DNA of 34,605 nucleotides from Sporobacter termitidis (GTDB lineage: Bacteria; Bacillota; Clostridia; Oscillospirales; Oscillospiraceae): NCBI GenBank assembly GCA_029267955.1, contig JAJUHI010000004.1, positions 1 through 34,605 on the forward strand, read 5' to 3'. Of this stretch, positions 8,462-18,619 are shown piece by piece. Under the pieces are notes generated by a model. It was not told the DNA's origin and ran no database searches. It worked only from the letters and a program-made list of their open reading frames with translations. Position 1 is the first letter of the stretch; every line of letters starts with the position of its first letter. Both the position numbers and the translations under genes were made by a program.

Positions 8462-11400
8462 ATGTCTTATCATGACCACGACAACGTGTCAGCGTATGAG
8501 GACCTAGTAAGATTTGCCCGGGAAACCGCCGGCGCCATCAAAATCGGCGGACGTGTTTCCCCTTCCTATACCGCCAAAACAGCCGAGAACAACCTGACGC
8601 TGATCAAGTCCGTGATGAAGAGCGCTTCGGCTTACGCCGAGGCCCATGTCACGCTGCCCCAGGAGATCGAATGGCTCCTGGATAACTGGTACATCGCCGA
8701 ACGCGAAGGCAAAAGCGCCGTCTTTGACATGAAAACGGCGCCCAAAATGAATACCGTGGCTAATTCCGGCAAGAAAAAGCGCCTTGTGGTCAGCGAAGCC
8801 GCCCTGGCTCTTGTCCGATATGGGCGGGGTTGCGTAACCTCAGACCATATCGAGGTTTTTCTGGACGCCTTCGGCGATATCATCTGCCTGTCGGAAGCCG
8901 AGCTGTCATATTTTATCCCCGCCCTTCGGCTGGAGCTGATCGCCGCCCTGGCCGGCGGCTGCAGAAAGCTGAAAAACGTCATTGCCGGCGGCGCGCCGGA
9001 GGAGGACCTGGCGTGCTTTTTGGGCAGCCTGTTCACCTCGCTGCGGTTTTTGTCCGGCTTTGACGCCTCGTCCATCCTCGAAAACGTCAACCGGGTGGAG
9101 CGCACGCTCCGGTGCGACCCGGCCGGCGTTTATTCCCTGATGGACGAGCAGACCCGGTTCTCCTACCGGCGCGAAATCGCGCATCTTGCCGAAGAGCGCG
9201 GAGAAAACGCCTTTGACGTGGCCGGGCGGATACTCCAGCTGGCCCGGTCATCAAACTGCCATGTGGGCTACTATATCTTCACAAAACCCCTGGGCGAGGC
9301 GAAAAAGGCGCGTTCCGGCGCGCTTTATATCGGCTTTATTATTCTGGCGAGCCTTTTCATCGCGCTGCTGATAAGCTTCTGGCTCGACCAACCGGCCCTG
9401 TCGATTCTCCTTTTGCTGCCGGTGTCGGACTTTATCAAGAACGTCACCGACTACGCCGTACTGCGGTTTGTCAGGCCCCGCCGCATCCCGCGGCTGGAGC
9501 TTTCCGGCGGCGTTCCGGCATCCGGCAAAACCCTTTGCGTCATCTCCCTGCTGCTCACCTCCACCGAGGGTATCCGCCGGGCGGCGGGGCTGTTGGAGGA
9601 ATATAGGCTCGCCAACCGCGACGCCGGAGAAAATCTCTTGTTCGGCATTTTGGGGGACCTGCCCGACGCCGTTTCGGAGAGCCGCCCAGAGGACGAAAAG
9701 CGAGTTTGTACCGCGGCAGAAGAAATCAACCGGCTCAATTCTGCCTACGGCGGCGGTTTTTTTCTTTTTACCCGGGGCCGCCGCTACAACCCGCGGGACC
9801 GGCAGTACACCTGCTGGGAGCGCAAGCGCGGCGCGATTCTGGAGCTGTGCCGCTACCTGCGCGGGCGGGACACCGCCCTGGGCTGCCGGGCGGGGGATGC
9901 CTCAAAGCTGTCGGATATCGTTTATCTCATCACGCTGGATAACGACACGCGCTTGAACGCCGGGGCCGCCAGAGAGCTGATCGGCGCGGCGCTGCACCCC
10001 CTCAACCAGCCGGCGGTCGACGATAACAAAGGTCTTGTCACGGCCGGCTACGGCATCATCCAGCCGCGCATATCGGTGGACCTTGCCGCCGCCAACCAGA
10101 CCGATTACACGCGCATCTTCGCCGGACAGGGCGGCATTGACCCCTACGGCGGGATGACGGGCGACATTTATCAGAACCTCTTCGGCGCGGGGAGCTTTGC
10201 CGGCAAGGGCATCATTCACGTGGGCGCCTACCTGGCCTGTCTCGACGGCTGCTTCCCGGACAATACGGTGTTGTCCCACGATCTTTTGGAGGGCGCGTAT
10301 CTCCGGTGCGGCTTTGCCGGCGATATCGAGCTGACCGACGGCTTCCCCGCCAAGATCACGACCTTTTACGACCGCATGCACCGCTGGACCCGGGGCGACT
10401 GGCAGTCGATGCCCTGGCTCTTCCGCCGCGTGAAGAGGACCGACGGGTCAAAGGCAATAAACCATCTGTGCCAGATCGACCGGTGGAAGATTGCCGACAA
10501 TCTGCGGCGCAGCCTGGTGCCGGTGGCCACCTTTGTCTCCCTGGCCTTGGGGATGCTCTTTTATAACGAGGACTTTCTCTGGGCGGCCGGCATCGCCGTG
10601 ATTGCCGCCGTGTCGCACCTTTTAATCACGTCGGCATCCGGCGTTTTCAGCAAGCGCCACGGCCGCGTCCGGTACCAGACGACGATTGTCAGCGGCTTTA
10701 AGGGCCAGCTGTTGCAGACGGTTATCAAGCTGATTCTGCTGCCTTATGAGGCCTGGGTCTGCCTGCACGCGATTGTGACGGCGCTGCTGCGGATGCTGGT
10801 CACCCACCGCAACATGCTGTCCTGGGTGACGGCGGCGGACTCGGAAAAAAGGATGAAAAACACCCTTGCCCAGGTGGTGGGCAAAATGTGGCCCGCCGTT
10901 TTCATCACCGCCGCCCTGGCGGTGCTCACCCCCTTTTTAGCGGCGCGCGTCGTCGGCGTCATCTGGGCGTTATCACCTTTGATGGTGGTGCATTTAAGCC
11001 GGGACAACCGGAAAAAGCCGAGCTTAAACCCGGAGGACAAGCTGCTGCTGTCCCGTTTTGCCGGCGATATCTGGCGATATTTCGACGAGCTGATGACGTA
11101 CGAGGACAACTGGCTGCCGCCGGACAACTACCAGGAGCAGCCCGCCGTCGGCGTGGCGCACCGGACCTCCCCGACAAACATCGGCCTGGCGCTCATCTCA
11201 GCCTTGGCCGCCCACGACCTGGGCGTGTGTACAAAGGAGCGCGCCATACAGGTAATCAGCCGCCTTTTGGAAACCATGGAAAAGCTGCCGAAATGGCAGG
11301 GACACCTATACAACTGGTACGATACCCTGACCCTGCGGGTCCTGCAGCCGGCATACGTGTCCGCGGTGGACAGCGGCAACCTGGCCGGCTGCCTCATCGC

Positions 11401-14400
11401 CCTGCGGGAAGGGCTATTGGAACTTAATGAGACGGCTCTGGCGTCAAAAGCCGACACGCTGCTGAAGGCGATGAGCTTTACGCCATTGTTTGACAAGAAG
11501 CGACAGCTGTTTTATATCGGCTGGGACATTAACGCCGGCGCGCCCACCCAGGGGTGGTACGACCTTCTGGCCTCCGAGGCGCGGCAGACCAGCTATATCG
11601 CCATCGCCCGGGGCGATATCCCCAGAAAGCACTGGCGACGGCTGGGCCGATCCTTAGTTGCCAAGGACGGATACCGGGGCATGGCCTCCTGGACGGGGAC
11701 AATGTTTGAATACCTGATGCCGGAGCTTTTACTGCCCTGCTACCAAAATTCGCTCATCGACGAGAGCCTGCGTTTTTGCCTGTACGTCCAGAGAAAGCGC
11801 GCCGAAGGGTACCCCTGGGGCATGTCGGAAAGCGCCTTTTACGCCTTTGACCACACATTGAGCTACCGGTATAAGGCCCACGGCGTCCAGCGCCTTGCCC
11901 TCAAGCGCGGCATGGGCCGCGAGGCGGTGGTGTCGCCCTACGCCACCTTCCTTGCCCTGCCTTTAAATCCGAAGGCAGCGATCCAGAACCTCAAGCGCCT
12001 GATGAAGCTCGGCATGGAGGGGCGGTACGGCCTGTATGAGGCGGTGGACTTCACCCCCAGCCGGGTGCGCAGCGCCAGCGGAAAATATGAGATTGTCCGG
12101 ACCTATATGGCCCACCACCTGGGCATGAGCATCGTGGCCATCGACAACGCCGTGAAAAACGGCATCATGCAGCGCCGGTTCATGCGGGACCGGGAGATGG
12201 CCTCCTTTGCCGAGCTTTTACAGGAGAAGGTGCCGGTGGGCGGGATCGTCCTGCGGCAGCCGCCCCGGGACGTGCCGGAAAAGCCCGTCCGCGCCGCCTC
12301 GGCCGACTGGGTGTTCCGGACAACCGCCGTGGATTACAGAAATCCGCGCTGCACGCTGCTGGGCAACGGCGCGTACACCGTTATCGCCGCCGAAACCGGT
12401 CAGACCAGCTCCTTCTGGAACGGCGTGGCCCTCACCCGTACCTCCTTTGACCAACTGGGGCCCGACGCGGGCATGTCTTTCTTCCTCAGCTGCGGCGACG
12501 ACATTGTCTCCCTGCTCCCCTCGCCCATTTTCGACAGAAACGTCCACTATTCCTGCGAGATGACGGGCGCCTTCTGCCGGATTGACGCCAAGAGCGGCAG
12601 TCTTTCTTCCTCTATGACCGTCTGCGTCCCCGAGGACGAGGCCGGCGAAAAGCGGGTTGTCGAAATTTCCTCCGGCGTGCCGCGGGAGGCCGAGCTCATC
12701 TGCTACTTTGAGCCCGTCCTGGCGCAGCAGTCGGATTACGACGCCCATCCGGCCTTTTCCAAGCTCTCTCTGGAATCGGACGTCATCGACGGCGCGGTGG
12801 TCTTCCGTCGGCGGCCCCGGGCCCGGGGCCGCGGCATCGCCCTGGCCTTCGACGCCGACAGGCCCTTTGCCTTTGACACCTCCCGGGAGGCGGCGTTAGG
12901 CCGCGGCGGCCTGTTGTCCCTGCGGCAGTATCTGCTCCGGGAGCCCGGTACGACAACCGGCGCGGTGCTGGACCCCTGCGTCATGGTGCGGCTGAAGCTG
13001 CACCTGACGCCGGACGCCCCCTGCCGGGTCAGCTTCGCCCTGACCACCGCGTCCACCACCCAGGCCGCGGCCGCCGCGGCAAAACGGATACTGCAAAACG
13101 GTGAAAGGCCCGGCATATCCCGCTTAGATGAGACGGCCCAGCGTTTAAAGCTGACCGGCGAGCAGATCGAACGGGCCATGGCGCTGCTGCCGGCGCTGGT
13201 TTACCCCTCGCCGGACCGGGTCATCGACCCGCCGGCGGCCGCCGCTCTTGAAAAAGGGCAGAAAAGCCTCTGGTGCCTGGGCATTTCCGGCGACCTGCCC
13301 ATCATCGCCGCCGTCATTGAGGCCGAGGAGGATATCGAAGGCGGCAAGACGCTGATTCCGCTGCACCGGTTTTTATCGGAAAACGGCGTCGCCTTCGACC
13401 TTGTTTTCCTGGTCCGCGGCGGCGGCGACTACCGGAACACCTTACAGGACAAGGTGATGCAGGCGCTGCGGGAGTACGACCATGACACGCGGGTCGGCGC
13501 CCGGGGCGGCGTGCATCTGGCGGATATGGCGGCCGAAGGCGCCGAGACGGTCCGCGCCGTTGCGGTCTTATCCTATACCGGCGGCCGGCCCGTCATCGTC
13601 GCCCCCCGCCACGACACGACCGGACCCCAGCCCCGCCAGCTGTACGGCGTCAATCAGAGCCAGCCGCTACAGTATTGGTACAACGACGACAACAGCTTCA
13701 GCTTTAATATCCGGGGCCAGCTGCCCTATAACGCCTGGAGCCACATGCTGGCAAATGAGGACTTCGGCTATCTGGCAACGGACGCCGGCACCGGGCACAT
13801 GTGGCACCGCAACGCCCGGGAGAACAAGCTCAACAGCTGGCTCAACGACAGCCTTGCCACCGTTGGGACGGAACGGCTGGAGCTTTTATCCGGCGGCGAG
13901 GGCACGCCGGGCGGAGAGAAGATATCCCTTTTCGCTGCGCCCGACGGCTATGACTGCCGCGTCACCTACGGCTTCGGCTGGGCGGAATGGAAAAAAACGA
14001 TCGGCGGCGTCGAGTATACAACGACGGCTTTTGTGCCCCGCGATGTGCCGGCGCGTGTTTTCATCATCGAATCCTCGTCGCCGGACCCCTTTGAGGTCGC
14101 CTACGGCACGGAGCTTGTCATGGCCCCGGACCCGGAGGACGCCGTCTATGTGACCACCTCGCGGACCGGCGACGTCATCTCCGCGCGCAACGCCTACAAC
14201 GCCGACTTTCCTGACACCGTGTTCCATCTGACGGCGTCGTCGCCGGAGAAGGCGTTTACCTGCTCCCGCACCAGCTGGCTGTCCGGCGTCTACGACGGCT
14301 GGACCGGCACGGGGATACTCCCATGCGCGGCGGCGGTGTATATGGCGGAGAAAGCCCTGGTCATCGTCACGGGCTGCGACAGCCCCGAGGCGCTCCGGCA

Positions 14401-15934
14401 GCTAGCTAACCCCGAAACGGCGCGGAAAAAGCTGCGGGAGACCGTCGATTATTGGCAGGACGTCACCGGCAAGCTGACGGTCAACACCCCCTGCGAGCAC
14501 CTCAACCGCTATATCAACGGCTGGGCCGTCTATCAGGCCCTCTGCTGCCGCGTCTACGGACGCAGCTCGCTGTATCAGAGCGGCGGCGCCTACGGCTTCA
14601 GGGACCAGCTGCAGGACATCACGGCCCTTGTGGACGCCGTTCCGGAGGCGGCGCGGCAGCACCTGATCCGGGCCGCCCGCCATCAGTTTTTGGAGGGCGA
14701 CGTCCAGCACTGGTGGCACCCCGTCAAGAGCGACGGCTTCCACGGCGACAAGGGCGTCCGGACCCGCTGCAGCGACGACCTGCTCTGGCTGCCCTACGCC
14801 CTGTGCGTCTACGCCGAAAAGACCGGCGACATGTCCATCTTTTCAGAAAAGGCGGGCTATATCGAATCACAGCCCCTGGGCGAGGACGAGGACGAGCGCT
14901 ACGAGCAGCCCAGATTGTCGGAGAAGACCGAAACGCTCTTAGAGCACGCCGTCCGGGCCGTGGACCTTGTCCTAAAGCGCGGCACCGGCCGCCACGGCCT
15001 GAACCTGATGGGCACCGGCGACTGGAACGACGGGATGAATCTGGTGGGGGCCGGCGGCGCCGGCGAAAGCGGCTGGCTGACCTGGTTTACCGTTGTGACG
15101 GCGACCAAAATGGCCGCCGTCTGCCGGGCGTACCAAAACCCGGGGGCCGCCGCCCGGTTTACGGAAGCCGCCGAAACCCTGAAAAAGGCCGCCGAGGCCG
15201 CCTGGGACGGCGACTGGTTCATCCGCGGCTACTACGACGACGGCACGCCCCTGGGCTCCTGCGCGTCGGAGGAGTGCCGGATCGACTCCATTGCCCAGAG
15301 CTTTGCCGCCCTGGCCGGTGCCGAGGCCGGCAAGACGCGGACGGCGCTCTCCTCCGCCGTGGACAGGCTTTTCGACCGGGAAAACCGCATCGTCCGGCTG
15401 TTCGACCCGCCCTTTGCCAAGGGCTTGACAACCCCGGGCTATATCAAGGGCTACAGCCCCGGCTTCCGGGAAAACGGCGGACAATACACCCACGGGGCCA
15501 TCTGGCTGGCCATGGGCCTGTTTATCGCCGGAATGACAGATTTAGGCTGGGAGCTGTTGGAGGCGCTCCTGCCCCAAGGCCGGCCCAACGAGGTATATAG
15601 GACCGAGCCGTATGTGCTGGCGGCGGACGTCTACACAGCGGCCGGCCACGTGGGCCGCGGCGGCTGGACCTGGTACACCGGGGCCGCCGGCTGGTTTTAC
15701 CGGGTGGCTGTTGAAAACCTGCTGGGGCTGAACCTGAAAGACGGCAGGCTGCATGTTTCTCCCGCGCTTCCTTCCGGCTGGGACGGCTATGAAGCCGTCT
15801 GGCGGAATAACGGAGCCATATACCGCATCACCGTCCGGGACGGGCGCGTCACGGTCTGTCAGGACGGCGGGCCGGACACCGGCGGCGGGGTGATCGTCGA
15901 CGCCGACGCAGAAATGACGGAATTTCAAAAATAG
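8462..15934 (+). CDS. Cyclic beta-1,2-glucan synthase-like protein (GT84-type + glucoamylase-like + GH94-like domains), 2490 aa
   Basis: N-terminal TM pair, ITLDNDTRLNAGAARELIGAALHPLNQP, RMHRWTRGDWQSMPW, C-terminal MGTGDWNDGMNLVG (GH94 catalytic-type) and GQYTHGAIWLAMG; RBS caggagga. Confidence 0.9.
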   Translation: MSYHDHDNVSAYEDLVRFARETAGAIKIGGRVSPSYTAKTAENNLTLIKSVMKSASAYAEAHVTLPQEIEWLLDNWYIAEREGKSAVFDMKTAPKMNTVANSGKKKRLVVSEAALALVRYGRGCVTSDHIEVFLDAFGDIICLSEAELSYFIPALRLELIAALAGGCRKLKNVIAGGAPEEDLACFLGSLFTSLRFLSGFDASSILENVNRVERTLRCDPAGVYSLMDEQTRFSYRREIAHLAEERGENAFDVAGRILQLARSSNCHVGYYIFTKPLGEAKKARSGALYIGFIILASLFIALLISFWLDQPALSILLLLPVSDFIKNVTDYAVLRFVRPRRIPRLELSGGVPASGKTLCVISLLLTSTEGIRRAAGLLEEYRLANRDAGENLLFGILGDLPDAVSESRPEDEKRVCTAAEEINRLNSAYGGGFFLFTRGRRYNPRDRQYTCWERKRGAILELCRYLRGRDTALGCRAGDASKLSDIVYLITLDNDTRLNAGAARELIGAALHPLNQPAVDDNKGLVTAGYGIIQPRISVDLAAANQTDYTRIFAGQGGIDPYGGMTGDIYQNLFGAGSFAGKGIIHVGAYLACLDGCFPDNTVLSHDLLEGAYLRCGFAGDIELTDGFPAKITTFYDRMHRWTRGDWQSMPWLFRRVKRTDGSKAINHLCQIDRWKIADNLRRSLVPVATFVSLALGMLFYNEDFLWAAGIAVIAAVSHLLITSASGVFSKRHGRVRYQTTIVSGFKGQLLQTVIKLILLPYEAWVCLHAIVTALLRMLVTHRNMLSWVTAADSEKRMKNTLAQVVGKMWPAVFITAALAVLTPFLAARVVGVIWALSPLMVVHLSRDNRKKPSLNPEDKLLLSRFAGDIWRYFDELMTYEDNWLPPDNYQEQPAVGVAHRTSPTNIGLALISALAAHDLGVCTKERAIQVISRLLETMEKLPKWQGHLYNWYDTLTLRVLQPAYVSAVDSGNLAGCLIALREGLLELNETALASKADTLLKAMSFTPLFDKKRQLFYIGWDINAGAPTQGWYDLLASEARQTSYIAIARGDIPRKHWRRLGRSLVAKDGYRGMASWTGTMFEYLMPELLLPCYQNSLIDESLRFCLYVQRKRAEGYPWGMSESAFYAFDHTLSYRYKAHGVQRLALKRGMGREAVVSPYATFLALPLNPKAAIQNLKRLMKLGMEGRYGLYEAVDFTPSRVRSASGKYEIVRTYMAHHLGMSIVAIDNAVKNGIMQRRFMRDREMASFAELLQEKVPVGGIVLRQPPRDVPEKPVRAASADWVFRTTAVDYRNPRCTLLGNGAYTVIAAETGQTSSFWNGVALTRTSFDQLGPDAGMSFFLSCGDDIVSLLPSPIFDRNVHYSCEMTGAFCRIDAKSGSLSSSMTVCVPEDEAGEKRVVEISSGVPREAELICYFEPVLAQQSDYDAHPAFSKLSLESDVIDGAVVFRRRPRARGRGIALAFDADRPFAFDTSREAALGRGGLLSLRQYLLREPGTTTGAVLDPCVMVRLKLHLTPDAPCRVSFALTTASTTQAAAAAAKRILQNGERPGISRLDETAQRLKLTGEQIERAMALLPALVYPSPDRVIDPPAAAALEKGQKSLWCLGISGDLPIIAAVIEAEEDIEGGKTLIPLHRFLSENGVAFDLVFLVRGGGDYRNTLQDKVMQALREYDHDTRVGARGGVHLADMAAEGAETVRAVAVLSYTGGRPVIVAPRHDTTGPQPRQLYGVNQSQPLQYWYNDDNSFSFNIRGQLPYNAWSHMLANEDFGYLATDAGTGHMWHRNARENKLNSWLNDSLATVGTERLELLSGGEGTPGGEKISLFAAPDGYDCRVTYGFGWAEWKKTIGGVEYTTTAFVPRDVPARVFIIESSSPDPFEVAYGTELVMAPDPEDAVYVTTSRTGDVISARNAYNADFPDTVFHLTASSPEKAFTCSRTSWLSGVYDGWTGTGILPCAAAVYMAEKALVIVTGCDSPEALRQLANPETARKKLRETVDYWQDVTGKLTVNTPCEHLNRYINGWAVYQALCCRVYGRSSLYQSGGAYGFRDQLQDITALVDAVPEAARQHLIRAARHQFLEGDVQHWWHPVKSDGFHGDKGVRTRCSDDLLWLPYALCVYAEKTGDMSIFSEKAGYIESQPLGEDEDERYEQPRLSEKTETLLEHAVRAVDLVLKRGTGRHGLNLMGTGDWNDGMNLVGAGGAGESGWLTWFTVVTATKMAAVCRAYQNPGAAARFTEAAETLKKAAEAAWDGDWFIRGYYDDGTPLGSCASEECRIDSIAQSFAALAGAEAGKTRTALSSAVDRLFDRENRIVRLFDPPFAKGLTTPGYIKGYSPGFRENGGQYTHGAIWLAMGLFIAGMTDLGWELLEALLPQGRPNEVYRTEPYVLAADVYTAAGHVGRGGWTWYTGAAGWFYRVAVENLLGLNLKDGRLHVSPALPSGWDGYEAVWRNNGAIYRITVRDGRVTVCQDGGPDTGGGVIVDADAEMTEFQK

Positions 15935-15946
15935 CCGCAAAAATAA

Positions 15947-15976
15947 TTACCAAAGTTTATGAAAAAGTAGTATAAT
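15947..15976 (+). promoter_or_regulatory. Putative promoter of the M16/lgt operon
   Basis: TTACCA - 18 nt - TATAAT (perfect -10) about 50 nt upstream of the yfmF-like start. Confidence 0.5.
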
Positions 15977-16023
15977 AGATTTAATAAGCGCTCGACCCGA
16001 GACTGATTCTGCGGAGGCTGTCT

Positions 16024-17328
16024 ATGCAGGAAGTTTTACGAAAGCAAATCATGCCCGACACGCACCTGACCTGCGTGAAAACGGACAAATTCAAAACCTG
16101 TACCTTATCGGTCAATTTGATCGCCCCCTTGGACAGGGAGGCCGCGCCCAAAAACGCGCTGCTGCCGAAGGTGCTGCTGCGGGGCACCGCGGCCCACCCA
16201 GACATGGCGCAGCTCAACGCCGCCCTGGACGAACTCTACGGCGCCCGCATCGTGCCCTTAATCCGCAAAAAGGGCGAGAACCACTGCGTGGGCTTTTTGG
16301 CCGACTTTATCGACGACGATTTCGTGCCGGCTGACGAGCGGATTCTCGAAAAAACCGCCGCCCTGTTGGGCGAGGTGCTGCTATCCCCCACCACCCACGG
16401 CGGCCTGCTGCGCGCCGATTATGTGGACGGCGAGAAGAAAAATCTCATCGACGAGATCCGCGCCGGCATCAACGACAAGCGCAGCTACGCCCTGGACCGG
16501 CTCTTTGAGCTGATGTGCGACAAGGAGCGCTTCGGCGTGCACAAGCTGGGCGACGAGGCCCGCGCCGCGGAGATCACCCCCATGTCCCTCACCCGCCATT
16601 ACCAGAGCCTGTTGTCCGGCGCCCGCGTGGAGGTCTTCTACTGCGGCGCCCACGACCCGGCCCGCGTGGAGGCCGCGGTCCTGTCCGCCCTGGCCGCCCT
16701 GCCCCGATCGGGCCCGGCGACGCCCGTGACAACGGACGTCCGGCTGGAGGCTGTTACAAAGGAGCCGCGGGTCTTTACGGATAAGCTGGACGTCAACCAG
16801 GGCAAGCTGACCATCGGCTTCCGGCTCGGAAAGAGCATGCTGTCGCCCAACTACGCGGCGCTCATGGTCTTCAACGCCGCCTACGGCGGCTCCGTGACCT
16901 CCAAGCTTTTCCTCAACGTCCGCGAAAAGCTGTCCCTTTGCTATTACGCCAGCTCCCTGATTGAAAAGCACAAGGGCGTCATGGCCGTGTCCTCCGGCGT
17001 GGAGTGCACCAAGTTCGAGGTCGCGCAGAATGAAATCCTGGCCCAGCTGGACGCCATGAAAAAGGGCGATATCAGCGACTGGGAGCTCTTGTCCGCCAAA
17101 CGCGCGGTCATCACCTCCATCAAGGCCAACATGGATAAGCCCGCCGGGCTTGAGGAGATGTTCTTTGACCAGACCATCGCCTCCATCAAAATCACGCCGG
17201 ACGAGCTGGCGGCGCTGGCCGACAGCGTCACCGCCGGCGAAATATCGGAGATCGCGTCCGGCGTGGAGCTGGACAGCATCTACTACCTGACCTGCCTGGA
17301 CAACGGAGGTGACGCCCATGAAAACTAA
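16024..17328 (+). CDS. yfmF: M16 family peptidase-like protein (YfmF-like), lacks an HxxEH motif
   Basis: M16 architecture (LNAALDELYGARIVPLIRKKGENH, AYGGSVTSKLFLNVREKLSLCYYASS); adjacent to an M16 paralogue with intact HxxEH. Confidence 0.8.
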   Translation: MQEVLRKQIMPDTHLTCVKTDKFKTCTLSVNLIAPLDREAAPKNALLPKVLLRGTAAHPDMAQLNAALDELYGARIVPLIRKKGENHCVGFLADFIDDDFVPADERILEKTAALLGEVLLSPTTHGGLLRADYVDGEKKNLIDEIRAGINDKRSYALDRLFELMCDKERFGVHKLGDEARAAEITPMSLTRHYQSLLSGARVEVFYCGAHDPARVEAAVLSALAALPRSGPATPVTTDVRLEAVTKEPRVFTDKLDVNQGKLTIGFRLGKSMLSPNYAALMVFNAAYGGSVTSKLFLNVREKLSLCYYASSLIEKHKGVMAVSSGVECTKFEVAQNEILAQLDAMKKGDISDWELLSAKRAVITSIKANMDKPAGLEEMFFDQTIASIKITPDELAALADSVTAGEISEIASGVELDSIYYLTCLDNGGDAHEN

Positions 17329-18592
17329 ATGCTACGACCGGATCGGCGAACAGGTCTACAGCGAAAAGCTGGAAAACGGCCTGACGGTTTTTGTCGTCCG
17401 CAAGCAGGGCTACAACAAGAAATACGCCTTCTTCGCCACCGATTACGGCGGCGCGGACCGGCGCTTCAAGCTGGGCGGCCGCTGGCTGGACACGCCCATG
17501 GGCGTGGCGCATTTCTTGGAGCACAAGATGTTTGATACCGAGGACGGGAACGCCCTGGCGGAGCTGTCCGCCAACGGCGCGTCCCCCAACGCCTTCACCT
17601 CCACGGACATCACCGCCTATTTCTTTGAGAGCATCGAGAAGTTCCAGGAGAATCTGGAGATTCTGCTGAGCTTTGTCTCCATCCCCTATTTCACGCCCGA
17701 AAGCGTCCAGAAGGAGCAGGGCATCATCGGCCAGGAGATCCGCATGACGGAGGATGAGCCGGACTACGCGGTCTACTACGGCCTGATGAAGGCGCTTTAC
17801 AAGCACAATCCCCTGCGGGACTCCGTGGCCGGGACGGTGGAGAGCATCGCGGAAATCACGGCGGACACCCTCTACAGCTGCCACAAGGTGTTCTACAACC
17901 CCTCCAACATGGTGCTCGTCGTCGCCGGCGACGTGGACCCGGAGCAGATCACCGCCGCCGCGCGCAAAATCCTGCCCAAGGAGCCCGGCGAACTGCCCCA
18001 GCGGGATTACGGGCCGGCGGAGGCCATGACGCCGGAGTCCGGCCGGTTTGAGGCGCGCATGGAGGTCAGCATCCCCATCTTCCTGATGGGCTGCAAGGCC
18101 ATACCGCCGGTCAAGGACATTGACTTTTTGCGCCAGGAGCTCATCGGCACCCTCGCCATGGATATCCTGGCCGGCCGCTCCTCCCCACTGTTTCTGAAAA
18201 TGTACGAGGAGGGCCTTATCAACAACAACTTCTCCGCAGCCTACGAATACGCCGCCGGGGCCGCCTGCACCATCGCGGGCGGCGAGAGCGCCAACCCCGA
18301 CAGGGTGTTTGAGCTCTACAAACAGGCCGCCGGCGACCTGGCCGCGAAAGGGCCGGACCCGGAGCTGTTCAACCGGCTCAAAAAGGCCATGCAGGGCCGC
18401 CAGCTGCGCTCCTTAAATTCCTTTGAGACCATCTGCTACAATACCGCCCGGGGCTATTTCAGGGGCTACGACGCCTTCCAGGCCCCGGAGGTACTGGCCG
18501 CAGTCACCCGGGAGGACATTACGGCCTTTGCCAGAGACAACCTCCGCAGCGGGGACATGGCCCTCTCCGTCATCCTGCCGAAAAACGCCTGA
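17318..18592 (+). CDS. yfmH: M16 family zinc peptidase (YfmH-like)
   Basis: GVAHFLEHKMF (HxxEH); ATG at 17318 with ggaggtg RBS, overlapping yfmF by 11 nt. Confidence 0.85.
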   Translation: MKTKCYDRIGEQVYSEKLENGLTVFVVRKQGYNKKYAFFATDYGGADRRFKLGGRWLDTPMGVAHFLEHKMFDTEDGNALAELSANGASPNAFTSTDITAYFFESIEKFQENLEILLSFVSIPYFTPESVQKEQGIIGQEIRMTEDEPDYAVYYGLMKALYKHNPLRDSVAGTVESIAEITADTLYSCHKVFYNPSNMVLVVAGDVDPEQITAAARKILPKEPGELPQRDYGPAEAMTPESGRFEARMEVSIPIFLMGCKAIPPVKDIDFLRQELIGTLAMDILAGRSSPLFLKMYEEGLINNNFSAAYEYAAGAACTIAGGESANPDRVFELYKQAAGDLAAKGPDPELFNRLKKAMQGRQLRSLNSFETICYNTARGYFRGYDAFQAPEVLAAVTREDITAFARDNLRSGDMALSVILPKNA

Positions 18593-18619
18593 TACCCGGG
18601 CCCGGAAGGAGGTTTCCTA

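Noticed and set aside
14452-15600. 382-aa plus-strand ORF in an alternate frame of the glucan synthase gene
   Set aside because: Arg/Pro/Gly-rich frame-shifted translation of a GH94-coding region; no independent RBS or motif.
16381-17319. 312-aa minus-strand ORF opposite the yfmF-like gene
   Set aside because: Gly/Val/His-rich antisense shadow; the plus-strand M16 call is well supported.
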